Shown here piece after piece: positions 23,568 to 31,701 of a stretch of 37,345 bases of DNA. Positions within the stretch are counted from its first letter, which is position 1. Each line of letters begins with the position of its first letter. Under the pieces are notes generated by a model that had not been told where the DNA came from, did not search any database, and saw nothing but the letters and a program-made list of their open reading frames with translations. This stretch comes from Phycisphaerales bacterium (GTDB lineage: Bacteria > Planctomycetota > Phycisphaerae > Phycisphaerales > UBA1924): NCBI GenBank assembly GCA_029260535.1, contig JAJDDA010000030.1:1-37345 (forward strand). The letters run 5' to 3'. The position numbers and the translations under genes are program-made.

Positions 23568-24823
23568 AGCTTCTCCCAGAGTCGCTCGGCCTGTTCGCGG
23601 CAGTTTTCGAGCAGGGCGTCCTCGTCCACCAGCGTGCACCGGCTGTTGTCGAGAGCCAGTCTGCCCTGTGCGATAATGGAGTGGACGTGCGCTCGGCTGA
23701 CGCCGTACATCAGGTGCCCCGGCCAGTTGTCGATCGTGATCGGGGTTGGCGGATTGTAATCGAGGATGACGAGGTTGTTGCCCGAGTCGCCTTCGAATTG
23801 GTTTGATTCGAGGTAGTCGTGCACGCGGCGGAAGCGGTTGTGCGCGTCGAATGGCGACATGCCGCCCTCTTCGCGCTGCGCCATCAGGTACGCGGCGCGG
23901 GCAGCGCCCAGCGCGTCGGAGTGCATCCCGTCGGTCCCGATCATGACCTTGTCAGGAAAGGATCTCGCGTCGAGGGCGCCGACGGCGTTGTTCTGGTTCG
24001 ACTCGGACTGCTGCGCGACCCAGGCTTCGGAGTCTGCGATGATCGAACGCTCGTTGTCGTCGAGGTGGATGCAGTGGGCGAGGATCGTCTTGGGAGATTC
24101 GAGTACACCGGCGTTGTGGAGGCGCTCGACCACGCGGCAGTTGTGGTTTTCGAGGCAGAATTTCTGGTCGGCCTCGTCCTCGGCAACGTGGATGTGCAAC
24201 CCGGTGTCGTGTTTATTGGCGAGATCGACGGCGAACTCGAGCAGCGGCTCGGAGACGGTGAACGAGGCGTGCAGACCGACGAGGCCCTGATGGTGTTCGA
24301 GAAAGTCCTGCGTTTCCTGCAAGCCGGCGTCTCGGCAGTCCGGTCCGTCGCGGTCGCTGAGTTCGTAGCAAAGCAGGTGGCCCAACCCCACCTCGTCGAG
24401 GGCGTCGGCGATGGTGTGCAACGATCCTGCGGCGGCGAAGGGCGAGGCGTGGTGGTCGATGATGAATGTTGACCCGCACTTGAGCGCATCAATGGCGACG
24501 GCGTGGGCGCAGGCGCGGATCATGTCCTGATCGAGCGCCTTGTCGAGGCGCCACCAAATCTGTTCGAGGATCTCGACGAAGTTGGTCGGCGTCGAAGGGG
24601 GCGCGGGCATGCCTCTTGCGAGACCGGAGTAGATGTGGTGGTGCGCGATGGCGAAGGAGGGGGTGACGATCTTGCCCGAGCAGTCGATGGTGTCTGCGCC
24701 CTTGGGCGCGTTATCGACGAACTCGATCCCGCCTTGCGGCTCATCGCTGACGAGGATCGTGCCGGTCTGCATCGACTCGGCTTGGCGGTCGATGTACGTT
24801 GCGTTGGTCAGTGCGATTGGCAT
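23564..24823 (-). CDS. ssnA: SsnA-type amidohydrolase
   Basis: A 419-residue member of the cyclic amidohydrolase (TrzN/AtzA, deaminase) superfamily, best matching SsnA. Metal ligands are seen in PSFAIAHHHIYSGLARGM (His-x-His), TGLHIHVAEDEADQKF, KTILAHCIHLDDNE and MIGTDGMHSDALGA (Asp), giving the single-metal barrel site. The segment WWRLDKALDQDMIRACAHAVAI is typical of SsnA. SsnA was first noted in E. coli as a stationary-phase gene and is co-located with YgfK and XdhD in selenium-linked molybdenum hydroxylase clusters; current ideas place it in hydrolytic opening or deamination of a purine-derived ring. The ATG at 24823 directly abuts the TAA of the upstream molybdenum hydroxylase gene. Confidence 0.92.
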   Translation of the reverse strand: MPIALTNATYIDRQAESMQTGTILVSDEPQGGIEFVDNAPKGADTIDCSGKIVTPSFAIAHHHIYSGLARGMPAPPSTPTNFVEILEQIWWRLDKALDQDMIRACAHAVAIDALKCGSTFIIDHHASPFAAAGSLHTIADALDEVGLGHLLCYELSDRDGPDCRDAGLQETQDFLEHHQGLVGLHASFTVSEPLLEFAVDLANKHDTGLHIHVAEDEADQKFCLENHNCRVVERLHNAGVLESPKTILAHCIHLDDNERSIIADSEAWVAQQSESNQNNAVGALDARSFPDKVMIGTDGMHSDALGAARAAYLMAQREEGGMSPFDAHNRFRRVHDYLESNQFEGDSGNNLVILDYNPPTPITIDNWPGHLMYGVSRAHVHSIIAQGRLALDNSRCTLVDEDALLENCREQAERLWEKL

Positions 24824-27424
24824 TTACGAGAAGTCGATGGAGGCTTTGGCGACGGGGTCGGTCATGGGCAGCGAGCGGCGGCGGACGCCGTCGATGGTGG
24901 CGAGCGCGTTGGCGACGGCTGGTGCGGTCGGGACAAGCCCGATCTCGCCAACGCCCTTGGCGCCGTACGGGCCGAACTCGTCGGGGGATTCGACGCCCCG
25001 GACGATGATGGTGGGGGTCTGCTTGGCGCGGAGGACGCCGCACTTGCGCAGGCGTGTGGATTTGACGATGCTGTTTTCCTGCGGGAGGTCCTCGGTGAGC
25101 GCGTAACCGAGGCCCATGTGGACGGAGCCCTCGATCTGGCCTTCGAACAGGGTCGGGTTCATGATCTTGCCGGCGTCATGTGCGGCGATGACGCGGTCGA
25201 TCTTGCCGTTGTCGTCGAGGATCACGACCTGCGTTGCGTAGCTGTAGGAGTAGTGCGTGCAGACCGGCTTGCCGTCTTCGTAGCCCGGCTTGTTGGTCCA
25301 GTCGCAGATCCATTCGCCGAAGAACTCCTGCCCTGCGAGACCAGCGACACCGGAACCGTTCGATTGCGCGAGCGCCTCGTTGAAGGGCTTGCACGCCTCA
25401 ATCATGGCGTTGCCGACGAGGCTGGTGGCGCGCGACGCGGTGGTCATGCCGCAGGGGGTCTCGGTGCTCGTGTCGACGTGGACGGTGCACAGGTCGGGCG
25501 AGAGCCCGGTTTCCTGGCAGAAAGTCTGGACGGCCATCGTGTGGACGCCCTGGCCCATCTCGGTCCAGCCGTGATGGAGTTCGATGTGGTCGGCGGACTT
25601 GACGATGATGCGCGCGGTCCCGGAGTCGGGCATCCCGTTGCCGATCCCTGTGTTCTTCAGACCGCACGCGATGCCGGCGTGCTTGGCGTTCTGAAAGTCG
25701 TCTTTGACGGCTTCAAGCGTGGCGCGGATGCCGATGCCGGTGGCGAGGACCTGGCCGGTTGCGGTGGAGCCGCCCTCGGTGAGCGCGTTGTCGTAGCGGA
25801 ACTGCCAGCGGTCGAAGCCGCCTTGTTCGCACAGCTCGTCGATGGCGCATTCGAGGGCGAAGGTCGCCTGATTCGCGCCGAATCCGCGCATGGCGCCGCA
25901 GGGGAGGTTGTTCGTGTAGACGCAGGTGGCGATGACATCGACGTTGGCGACGTCGTAGGCGCCGGTGGAGTGACCCGCGGCTCGTTCGAGGACCTTGGCG
26001 CCGACGGAAGCGTGTGCGCCGGTGTCTCCGGTGATGCGCGCCTGAACGGCGAGTAGCCTGCCCTTGTCGTCGCAGCCGATCTTGTACGCCATGTGCAGCG
26101 GGTGCCGCTTGGGGTGCACGAGGATGGATTCGTCGCGGGTCAATTCGACCTTGACCGGGCGACCGAGCAGCATCGCCATGAGCGCGGCGTGTCCCTGCAC
26201 GGAGAGGTCTTCCTTGCCGCCGAACCCGCCGCCGTTGGGGACGAGTTCGATCTCGACGTTCTTTTCGTCGAGGTTGAGCAGGAGCGCGACCTGCCGGCGA
26301 TCCTCGTAGACGCCCTGGCTCTGCGACCAGAGCTTGACGCCGTTCTCGATCGGCGTGGCGATGCAGGCCTCGGGCTCCATGAAGGCGTGCTCGATGCGCT
26401 GGGTGGTGTAGGTATGCTCGGCGATGTGCGCGCAGTCGGCAAATGCCTTCTCGGCGTCTCCTTTGTTGGCTTTCGAGACGGACAGGACGTTGCCTTTTTC
26501 GTGGATCTTCGGCGCGTCGGGCTTGAGCGCGTCGAACATATCGGAGACCGGTTCGAGGACCTCGTACTCGATCTCGATCGCGTCGGCGGCGGCGCGTGCG
26601 GCTTGTCTGCTGGATGCAGCGACGCAGGCGATGCAGTCGCCGACGTAGCGCGTTGTCTCGCCCTGCGCGACGAGCAGGGGCCAGTCGGGGACGATCAGAC
26701 CAACGCTGCGCTGTCCTGGGACGTCGTTTGCGAGGAAGATTCGCTCGACACCTGGGATCGCGGCGGCTTTCTCGGTGTTGATGTTCTTGACGATCGCGCG
26801 GGGGTGATCGCTGAGGCGGAGTGCGCCGTGGAGCTGGTTGTCGAGCGTCATGTCGGCGACGAAGGGGCGCTGGCCGAGGACGAGGGGTCGGGCGTTGTGC
26901 TTGATGAGCCGTGTGCCGACAGCGCCGGTCTGCTCGGCGGGTTCGATAGGCTTGCCGGTGCGGAGCGATTCGCCGGCGCACTGGATGGACTCGATGATCT
27001 TGGTGTACCCGGTGCACCGGCACAGGTGCTGGTTGAGCGCGGTCTGGATTTCGCCGGTGCTGGGGTCGGGGTTCGATTCGAGCAGGTTCGCGGCGCGGGT
27101 GACGATCCCTGGGATGCAGAAGCCGCACTGTGCGCCGCCGCACGAGGCGAAGGCGTCGGCGAGCGTGTTCATGACATTCTGATCGCTGCCCTCGATAGTG
27201 CGCACGGTTGAGCCGGCGGCTTTTTTCATCGAGATGACGCACGAGAGGACGACCTTGCCGTCCATCTCGACGGCGCAGCAGCCGCAGGCGGCCTGGGGCG
27301 CGCAGCCATCCTTGACAGAAGTAACGCCGGCTTCTTCGCGGAGGTAGGTCAGCAGCGAGGAGGCGGGGTCACCCTTGAACTCGGCCTTCGCGCCGTTGAG
27401 ATTGAAGTTGATGCTTTCGCTCAC
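24824..27424 (-). CDS. xdhD: Fused 2Fe-2S / molybdopterin hydroxylase, XdhD type (xanthine dehydrogenase family)
   Basis: An 866-residue single-chain molybdenum hydroxylase without a FAD domain, the architecture of XdhD and of the selenium-dependent molybdenum hydroxylases. Residues 1-85 hold the plant-type [2Fe-2S] ligands (DGCAPQAACGCCAVEMDG, then VVLSC); residues 90-150 hold the second cluster (GGAQCGFCIPG and HLCRCTGYTK). From about 170 the large subunit follows, with the substrate-site and Moco segments NGGGFGGKEDLSVQGHAALM, CGAMRGFGANQATFALE, HHGWTEMGQGVHTMAVQTFC and, near the end, GAKGVGEIGLVPTAPAVANA carrying the catalytic Glu. Hydroxylation of a purine-like heterocycle is the expected reaction. 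The start is a GTG at 27424, with GGGGA upstream. Whether the Mo centre carries a selenido ligand cannot be told from sequence. Confidence 0.92.
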   Translation of the reverse strand: MSESINFNLNGAKAEFKGDPASSLLTYLREEAGVTSVKDGCAPQAACGCCAVEMDGKVVLSCVISMKKAAGSTVRTIEGSDQNVMNTLADAFASCGGAQCGFCIPGIVTRAANLLESNPDPSTGEIQTALNQHLCRCTGYTKIIESIQCAGESLRTGKPIEPAEQTGAVGTRLIKHNARPLVLGQRPFVADMTLDNQLHGALRLSDHPRAIVKNINTEKAAAIPGVERIFLANDVPGQRSVGLIVPDWPLLVAQGETTRYVGDCIACVAASSRQAARAAADAIEIEYEVLEPVSDMFDALKPDAPKIHEKGNVLSVSKANKGDAEKAFADCAHIAEHTYTTQRIEHAFMEPEACIATPIENGVKLWSQSQGVYEDRRQVALLLNLDEKNVEIELVPNGGGFGGKEDLSVQGHAALMAMLLGRPVKVELTRDESILVHPKRHPLHMAYKIGCDDKGRLLAVQARITGDTGAHASVGAKVLERAAGHSTGAYDVANVDVIATCVYTNNLPCGAMRGFGANQATFALECAIDELCEQGGFDRWQFRYDNALTEGGSTATGQVLATGIGIRATLEAVKDDFQNAKHAGIACGLKNTGIGNGMPDSGTARIIVKSADHIELHHGWTEMGQGVHTMAVQTFCQETGLSPDLCTVHVDTSTETPCGMTTASRATSLVGNAMIEACKPFNEALAQSNGSGVAGLAGQEFFGEWICDWTNKPGYEDGKPVCTHYSYSYATQVVILDDNGKIDRVIAAHDAGKIMNPTLFEGQIEGSVHMGLGYALTEDLPQENSIVKSTRLRKCGVLRAKQTPTIIVRGVESPDEFGPYGAKGVGEIGLVPTAPAVANALATIDGVRRRSLPMTDPVAKASIDFS

Positions 27425-27440
27425 AGGATCCCCGGTGTGG

Positions 27441-28895
27441 TTACGCGCTTGCTACGCGTGCGTTGAAGGCTTCGATGTCGCGATCCCACTCGCTCGCCTG
27501 GGCGTAGGTCTGCGTCCAGAACTCGGGGTCCCAGAGCATGCGGAGGTCCTCGACATCGCGCTGCTGCTGCTCGACCCAGGTGAAGTATTTCAGGTTGTGA
27601 ACCGCCTTGCGGTCGGCGTAGGTGAGCTCTTTGTAATGGTCCGGCTCGATGCCTTCGAGCCAGCGACCGTAATGCCTCGCGGCGGTGACCTGGTTGTAGG
27701 CGCCGTTGATTTCTCGTTCTTCTACGATCCGGCTGGCGTAGAGCTGCATCGAATCGGTCAGTGGGAAGGCGATGACATCACTGGAACCCAGGTCGAATTC
27801 CTTGGCGGTCTTGATCGCGGCAACCATATTGCAGATGCACGAGATCCCCATCAACGGGAGGTTTCCGATGGTGGTGTCATCAACACCCATCGCGCCGAGC
27901 AGCGCCTGGCCCTCGGGTTCGTTGAAGAGGCGCATCAGGTCGATGCACTGCTGATCGTCGATCGCGGCGACGGCGTCGGTGTTGCGGACGTTGTGGACCC
28001 AGGGGATGTGCTTGTCGCCGATGCCCTCGATGCGGTGCTCGCCGAACCCGTTGTTCAGGATGGTCGGGCACTGGAGCGCCTCGACCGCGACGATGCGCAT
28101 GTGCGGGGCGATGGTCTTGAGGTAATCACCGGCGGCGATGGTCCCGCCGGAGCCTGTCGCGGAGACGTACGCGGCGAGCCTGTCACCGGGTTTGCTGACC
28201 GCGTTGAAGGCGTCCTCGAACGCGGGGCCGGTGACGTTGTAGTGCCAGATCGGGTTGCCGAACTCTTCGAACTGGTTGAAGACGATGCACTCGGGGCGGT
28301 TGCGTTTGATGTCCCAGCAGGCGTCGTAGATCTCTTTGACGTTGGACTCGCTGCCAGGGGTCGCGATGATCTCGGCGCCGATCTCTTTGAGCCACTCGAA
28401 CCGCTCGCGGCTCATGCCCTCGGGCAGGATCGCGACGGCGTCGCATCCCAGCAGGGCGCAGTCGAATGCGCCTCCACGGCAGAAGTTGCCGGTCGAGGGC
28501 CAGACGGCTTTGTGGTGGAGCGGATCGAACTCGCCGGTGATGAGGCGCGGGATGAGGCACCCGAACCCGGCGCCGACCTTGTGCGCGCCGGTGGGGAACC
28601 ACTTGCCGACGAGGCCGACGAGCTTGGCGTCAACCCCGGTGAGTGACGAGGGGAACTCGACGTAGTTGACGCCGCCGAAGCCGCCGCCGGTTTCGGCTGG
28701 TTCGTTCTTCCAGGAGATCCGGAAGAGGTTGAGCGGGTCAACATCCCAGAGGCCGATCTGCTTGAGCCGATCGCGGATCTCCTGCGGGATGAGCGAGGGG
28801 TCGCGCATCTGGGCAAACGTCGGGATGACGATGCCGCGCTGCTTGCAGCGGGTGATGGCGTTGGCGAGAGCGTCGGATGTGGTTGTGGTGGTCAT
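27441..28895 (-). CDS. PLP-dependent fold-type II enzyme (cysteine-synthase/threonine-dehydratase-like), substrate unknown
   Basis: A 484-residue protein of the tryptophan-synthase-beta fold. The PLP-binding Lys appears to lie in WFPTGAHKVGAGFGCLI, the substrate loop in VWPSTGNFCRGGAFDCALLG, and the phosphate-binding Gly run in AYVSATGSGGTIAAGDYLK. These enzymes carry out beta-elimination or replacement on amino acids. I cannot assign the substrate; the protein is longer than cysteine synthase and is not the diaminopropionate ammonia-lyase YgeX of E. coli, whose active-site sequence differs. The C-terminal 90 residues (YGRWLEGIEPDHYKELTYAD and onward) are an extension. The ATG at 28895 is preferred over long upstream frame with no homology. 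It lies 16 bases before xdhD, so it belongs to the same operon and may process an amino acid released from the purine ring. Confidence 0.85.
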   Translation of the reverse strand: MTTTTTSDALANAITRCKQRGIVIPTFAQMRDPSLIPQEIRDRLKQIGLWDVDPLNLFRISWKNEPAETGGGFGGVNYVEFPSSLTGVDAKLVGLVGKWFPTGAHKVGAGFGCLIPRLITGEFDPLHHKAVWPSTGNFCRGGAFDCALLGCDAVAILPEGMSRERFEWLKEIGAEIIATPGSESNVKEIYDACWDIKRNRPECIVFNQFEEFGNPIWHYNVTGPAFEDAFNAVSKPGDRLAAYVSATGSGGTIAAGDYLKTIAPHMRIVAVEALQCPTILNNGFGEHRIEGIGDKHIPWVHNVRNTDAVAAIDDQQCIDLMRLFNEPEGQALLGAMGVDDTTIGNLPLMGISCICNMVAAIKTAKEFDLGSSDVIAFPLTDSMQLYASRIVEEREINGAYNQVTAARHYGRWLEGIEPDHYKELTYADRKAVHNLKYFTWVEQQQRDVEDLRMLWDPEFWTQTYAQASEWDRDIEAFNARVASA

Positions 28896-29016
28896 GTTGA
28901 TTGGGGGTCGTTGTGGCGCAAAGAGATATGATAGCGATGTTTGGGGGGGATCTCGTGGGTCAATCCGAGGATTCGGGGGGCTCATCTCGGGCGCCGGGTA
29001 GGGGATCGGAGACCGG

Positions 29017-30228
29017 TCAATCGGCGAGCGGGTCGACCTCGTTCGGTTCGCCGGCGACGGCGATGGCGGAATCGACGTCTTTGAGGCCTGATCCGGTCGA
29101 AACCGCGAGGATGTCAGCGGATGGCTCGATGATCCCCTCGGCGATCGCCCGCTTGATCCCTGCGATGGACGCGGCGGCGGCGGGCTCACAGAAAACGCCG
29201 GCTTTCGCACCGGCGGCCTGCATCGCCTGAGCGATCTCGTCGTTGGTGACCCTGACGAAGGCGCCTTCGCAATCACGGACACGGTTGACCGCTTTGCGCC
29301 AGTTCCGAGGGACCGGGACATCGATGCTGTCCGCCATCGTGTCCGCGGTGCGGTCCATCGGGAGGTCGCCGGTCTCAAACGCGATCGCGATAGGGTCGAC
29401 GCCCTCTGCCTGCACTCCAAGGATGCGCGGCACGCGGTCGATGAATCCGAGTTCGCGCATCTGTGTGAGACCCTTGGCGACGCCGGCGATGGTGCAGCCG
29501 TCACCGACGGAGAGGACGACCCAGTCGGGGAGGTCGCTCGATGTCTGCTCGGCGATCTCAAGACCACAGGTTTTTTTGCCTTCGACGAGGTACGGATTGA
29601 TCGCGCAGTTGCGGTTGTGCCAGCCGTGGGTATCGCACTCGCTGTTGCACAGGTCGTAGGCCTGTGCGTACGTCCCTCGGACGCGGCGGACGTCGGCGCC
29701 GAAGATGAGCAGCTGGGCGATTTTGGGTTTGGGCGCGCGCGCCGGGACGAAGATCGTCGCGTTGATCCCGGCGATTGCGGCGAACCCGGCGCAGCTCGAA
29801 GCGGCGTTGCCGGTCGAGGCGCACGCGATGGTTGTGTCGCCGGCCTGCATCGCGCGGAGGACGCCGACCGATGAGGCGCGGTCCTTGAAACTCCCCGTGT
29901 GGTTTCGGCCCTCGTCCTTGATGCGGAGGCGTTTGGCGTTTGCCCATTGTGCGAGCCTCGGCGAATCGAGGATGGGCGTCCAGCCGACGGGCCACGCGAA
30001 GGCGCGGTCGTCCGGTTCGATCGGGAGCAATTCGGCGTACCGCCAGTGGTTGAACGGACGGCTCGCGAGGGCGCTCGGCGTCATTGACGCGCGGGCGCGG
30101 TCCATGTCGAAGTTGATTTCGAGTGTGGCGAAGGGGTCGTTGCACGATGGGCACGTCCCGGCGGATCTGGGGAGCGGTGCGGCGGCGCCGCAGACGACGC
30201 AGGTGCAGCCTGTGATGAGGTTCGGCAT
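29017..30228 (-). CDS. Threonine-synthase-like PLP enzyme with N-terminal zinc ribbon
   Basis: A 403-residue fold-type II PLP enzyme. Two CxxC pairs at the start (CTCVVCG and GTCPSCN) form a zinc-ribbon as in many archaeal-type threonine synthases. The PLP Lys lies in KDEGRNHTGSFKDRAS, the amino-acid site in ACASTGNAASSCAGFAA, and the phosphate loop in VLSVGDGCTIAGVAKGL. True threonine synthase makes threonine from O-phosphohomoserine; a homolog inside a purine-type catabolic operon may instead act on a related amino acid such as serine, threonine or diaminopropionate (inference). The ATG at 30228 is chosen because the zinc-ribbon begins right after it; an ATG at 30252 is possible, and neither has a clear Shine-Dalgarno. 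Confidence 0.87.
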   Translation of the reverse strand: MPNLITGCTCVVCGAAAPLPRSAGTCPSCNDPFATLEINFDMDRARASMTPSALASRPFNHWRYAELLPIEPDDRAFAWPVGWTPILDSPRLAQWANAKRLRIKDEGRNHTGSFKDRASSVGVLRAMQAGDTTIACASTGNAASSCAGFAAIAGINATIFVPARAPKPKIAQLLIFGADVRRVRGTYAQAYDLCNSECDTHGWHNRNCAINPYLVEGKKTCGLEIAEQTSSDLPDWVVLSVGDGCTIAGVAKGLTQMRELGFIDRVPRILGVQAEGVDPIAIAFETGDLPMDRTADTMADSIDVPVPRNWRKAVNRVRDCEGAFVRVTNDEIAQAMQAAGAKAGVFCEPAAAASIAGIKRAIAEGIIEPSADILAVSTGSGLKDVDSAIAVAGEPNEVDPLAD

Positions 30229-30280
30229 GGAGGGAGGATAGCGGGTCTGCATCCGCGTCAGGCGGATCGTCGCTGCGACA

Positions 30281-30976
30281 TTATTGAGCGGCCGTCGCCA
30301 ACTCGAGGACACCGTCGGTGAGCAGTTCCACCGGGTCGTAGGTGGGGAGCGAGGTGGTCTGGTCGTCGAAGAGCAGGGGGGCCTCGGTGGAGGCGAGGAT
30401 GACGCCTTCGCAGCCTCGGTCGGCGAGGCGGTCGATGACGGTGTTGAAGACCTTGCGGGAGGTGTCGGTCACCCTGCCGTGGACGAGCTCGCCGAAGATG
30501 ATCTTGTCGATCGCTTCCGCTTCGTCTTCCGGCGGCGCGTGGACGGCGATGCCCTTGAGTCCGAGGACGGTCTGGTAGGTGGACCCCAGCATCACGAGTT
30601 TGGTCCCGACGACGCCGACCGATTTGCGGTTGTCTCTGGTGATCGCGTCGGCGACGAGGTCGATCATGCTGACCCAGGGGAGGGGTGAGCGGGATTCGAC
30701 GTAGTGCAGCGCGTGGTGGGCGACGTTGTCGGGGAGGATCAGGAACTCGGCGCCGGCGTCGGCGAGGGCCTGCGCGGAGGCGAGCAGGAGGTCGCCGATG
30801 GTTTCCCAGTCGTCGCGGTAGATCGCGTCGAGGTAATCGGAGAAGGGGCGGTTGTGGAGGGTGATCCGGGGGCGCTGGCTGGGATCGGCGATCTGCATGG
30901 CCTTGCGGGCGAGCTTGCGGTAGCACAGCGCCGAACCTTCGGGGCTGACCGCGACGATGCCGATGTGTCTGGCCAA
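30281..30976 (-). CDS. Aspartate/glutamate racemase-like protein lacking both catalytic cysteines
   Basis: A 231-residue protein of the Asp/Glu racemase fold, recognisable by RHIGIVAVSPEGSALCYRKL, ALADAGAEFLILPDNVAHHAL, SPLPWVSMIDLVADAI, VGVVGTKLVMLGSTYQTVL, GELVHGRVTDTS and GVILASTEAPLLFDD. Active members use two Cys as acid/base: one in the ICPDN segment and one in the GCTE segment. Here these read ILPDN and ASTEA, so Leu and Ser take their places and racemisation by the usual mechanism is unlikely. The start is probably a TTG at 30976, eight bases after GGAGG (30985-30989); the ATG at 31033 would add 19 Arg-rich residues. It is the first gene of the minus-strand cluster, 52 bases before the threonine-synthase-like gene. 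Confidence 0.82.
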   Translation of the reverse strand: MARHIGIVAVSPEGSALCYRKLARKAMQIADPSQRPRITLHNRPFSDYLDAIYRDDWETIGDLLLASAQALADAGAEFLILPDNVAHHALHYVESRSPLPWVSMIDLVADAITRDNRKSVGVVGTKLVMLGSTYQTVLGLKGIAVHAPPEDEAEAIDKIIFGELVHGRVTDTSRKVFNTVIDRLADRGCEGVILASTEAPLLFDDQTTSLPTYDPVELLTDGVLELATAAQ

Positions 30977-31179
30977 AATGAGCGCCTCCGTGCTGTTTTT
31001 CGATCGCCGGCGAACATCGCGTGCGGCTCTCAACCACCATGCTCTCGGAATGGCTCGGCTGCGTCAAACATATTCTCGGACGGCGGCCCGATACAGGGCT
31101 TATTGGGGCGGCAGGGGGTGTCGATGGGGGTGAGCCGTGCAAAATCCCGTAGTATTACCGGATGATGGAGCCGATCTCG

Positions 31180-31701
31180 ATGGACAATCCGTTCGCTGCG
31201 CTAGGGCTATCAGCGAGGTTCGACCTCGACCCCGGGGCGATCCGCAGGGCGTGGCTGACCGCGAGCGGGAGGCTGCATCCGGATCGAGCCGGCGGTGATC
31301 CGCTGGAAGAATCCGAGATCGCGAGGCGTTCTGCGCAGATGAACGAGGCCAAGCGGGTGCTGGATGACCCGGAATCGCGTGCCGATGCGCTGCTGCGGCT
31401 GCTCGGTGGTCCTGCGAAGGAAGAGGACAAGTCACTCCCCGACGGGTTCCTGATGGAGATGATGGGGGTTCGGGAGGATCTCGAATCGGCGGCGGATGAT
31501 CCATCGAAACGGCAGGACCTGGAGCGCTGGGCAACGGAGCAGCGTGAGGGGCACATCGCGCGGGTCGGGGCGCTGTTCGCCGAGGCCGGTGAGCCAGCGG
31601 ATGCGGGATCGTTGACGGCGATCCGGATGGAGCTCAACGCGTGGCGGTACATCGAGCGGATGCTCGAGCAGATTGATCCGGCTGAGGGTGCGCAAGCCTG
31701 A
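31180..31701 (+). CDS. hscB: HscB-like J-domain co-chaperone
   Basis: A 173-residue protein with the HscB layout. The N-terminal J domain (about 1-70) starts MDNPFAALGLSARFDLDPGA and includes the HPD motif in GRLHPDRAGGDPLEE, followed by MNEAKRVLDDPESRADALLRLLG, which is typical of HscB rather than general DnaJ. The C-terminal part (about 80-165) is the three-helix domain that binds the IscU scaffold, here with LPDGFLMEMMGVREDLESA. HscB hands iron-sulfur clusters from IscU to HscA. No isc genes are in the window. The ATG at 31180 is preferred to 31162 because GGAG (31167-31170) lies nine bases ahead and homology begins there. Its stop overlaps the next start (TGATG). Confidence 0.85.
   Translation: MDNPFAALGLSARFDLDPGAIRRAWLTASGRLHPDRAGGDPLEESEIARRSAQMNEAKRVLDDPESRADALLRLLGGPAKEEDKSLPDGFLMEMMGVREDLESAADDPSKRQDLERWATEQREGHIARVGALFAEAGEPADAGSLTAIRMELNAWRYIERMLEQIDPAEGAQA

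Noticed and set aside
24503-26056. Plus-strand open frame of 517 codons opposite xdhD and ssnA
   Set aside because: Composition dominated by Gly, Val, Asp and Ala, no recognisable domain, fully antisense to two well-supported genes.
27441-28895. Assignment of the PLP enzyme as diaminopropionate ammonia-lyase (YgeX)
   Set aside because: The context is attractive, but the active-site sequence and length differ from what I recall of E. coli YgeX; only the fold is shared.
28895-29567. N-terminal extension of the PLP enzyme gene to 29567
   Set aside because: The added 224 residues are Ser/Pro/Arg-rich and overlap the threonine-synthase-like gene in another frame; homology starts only after the ATG at 28895.
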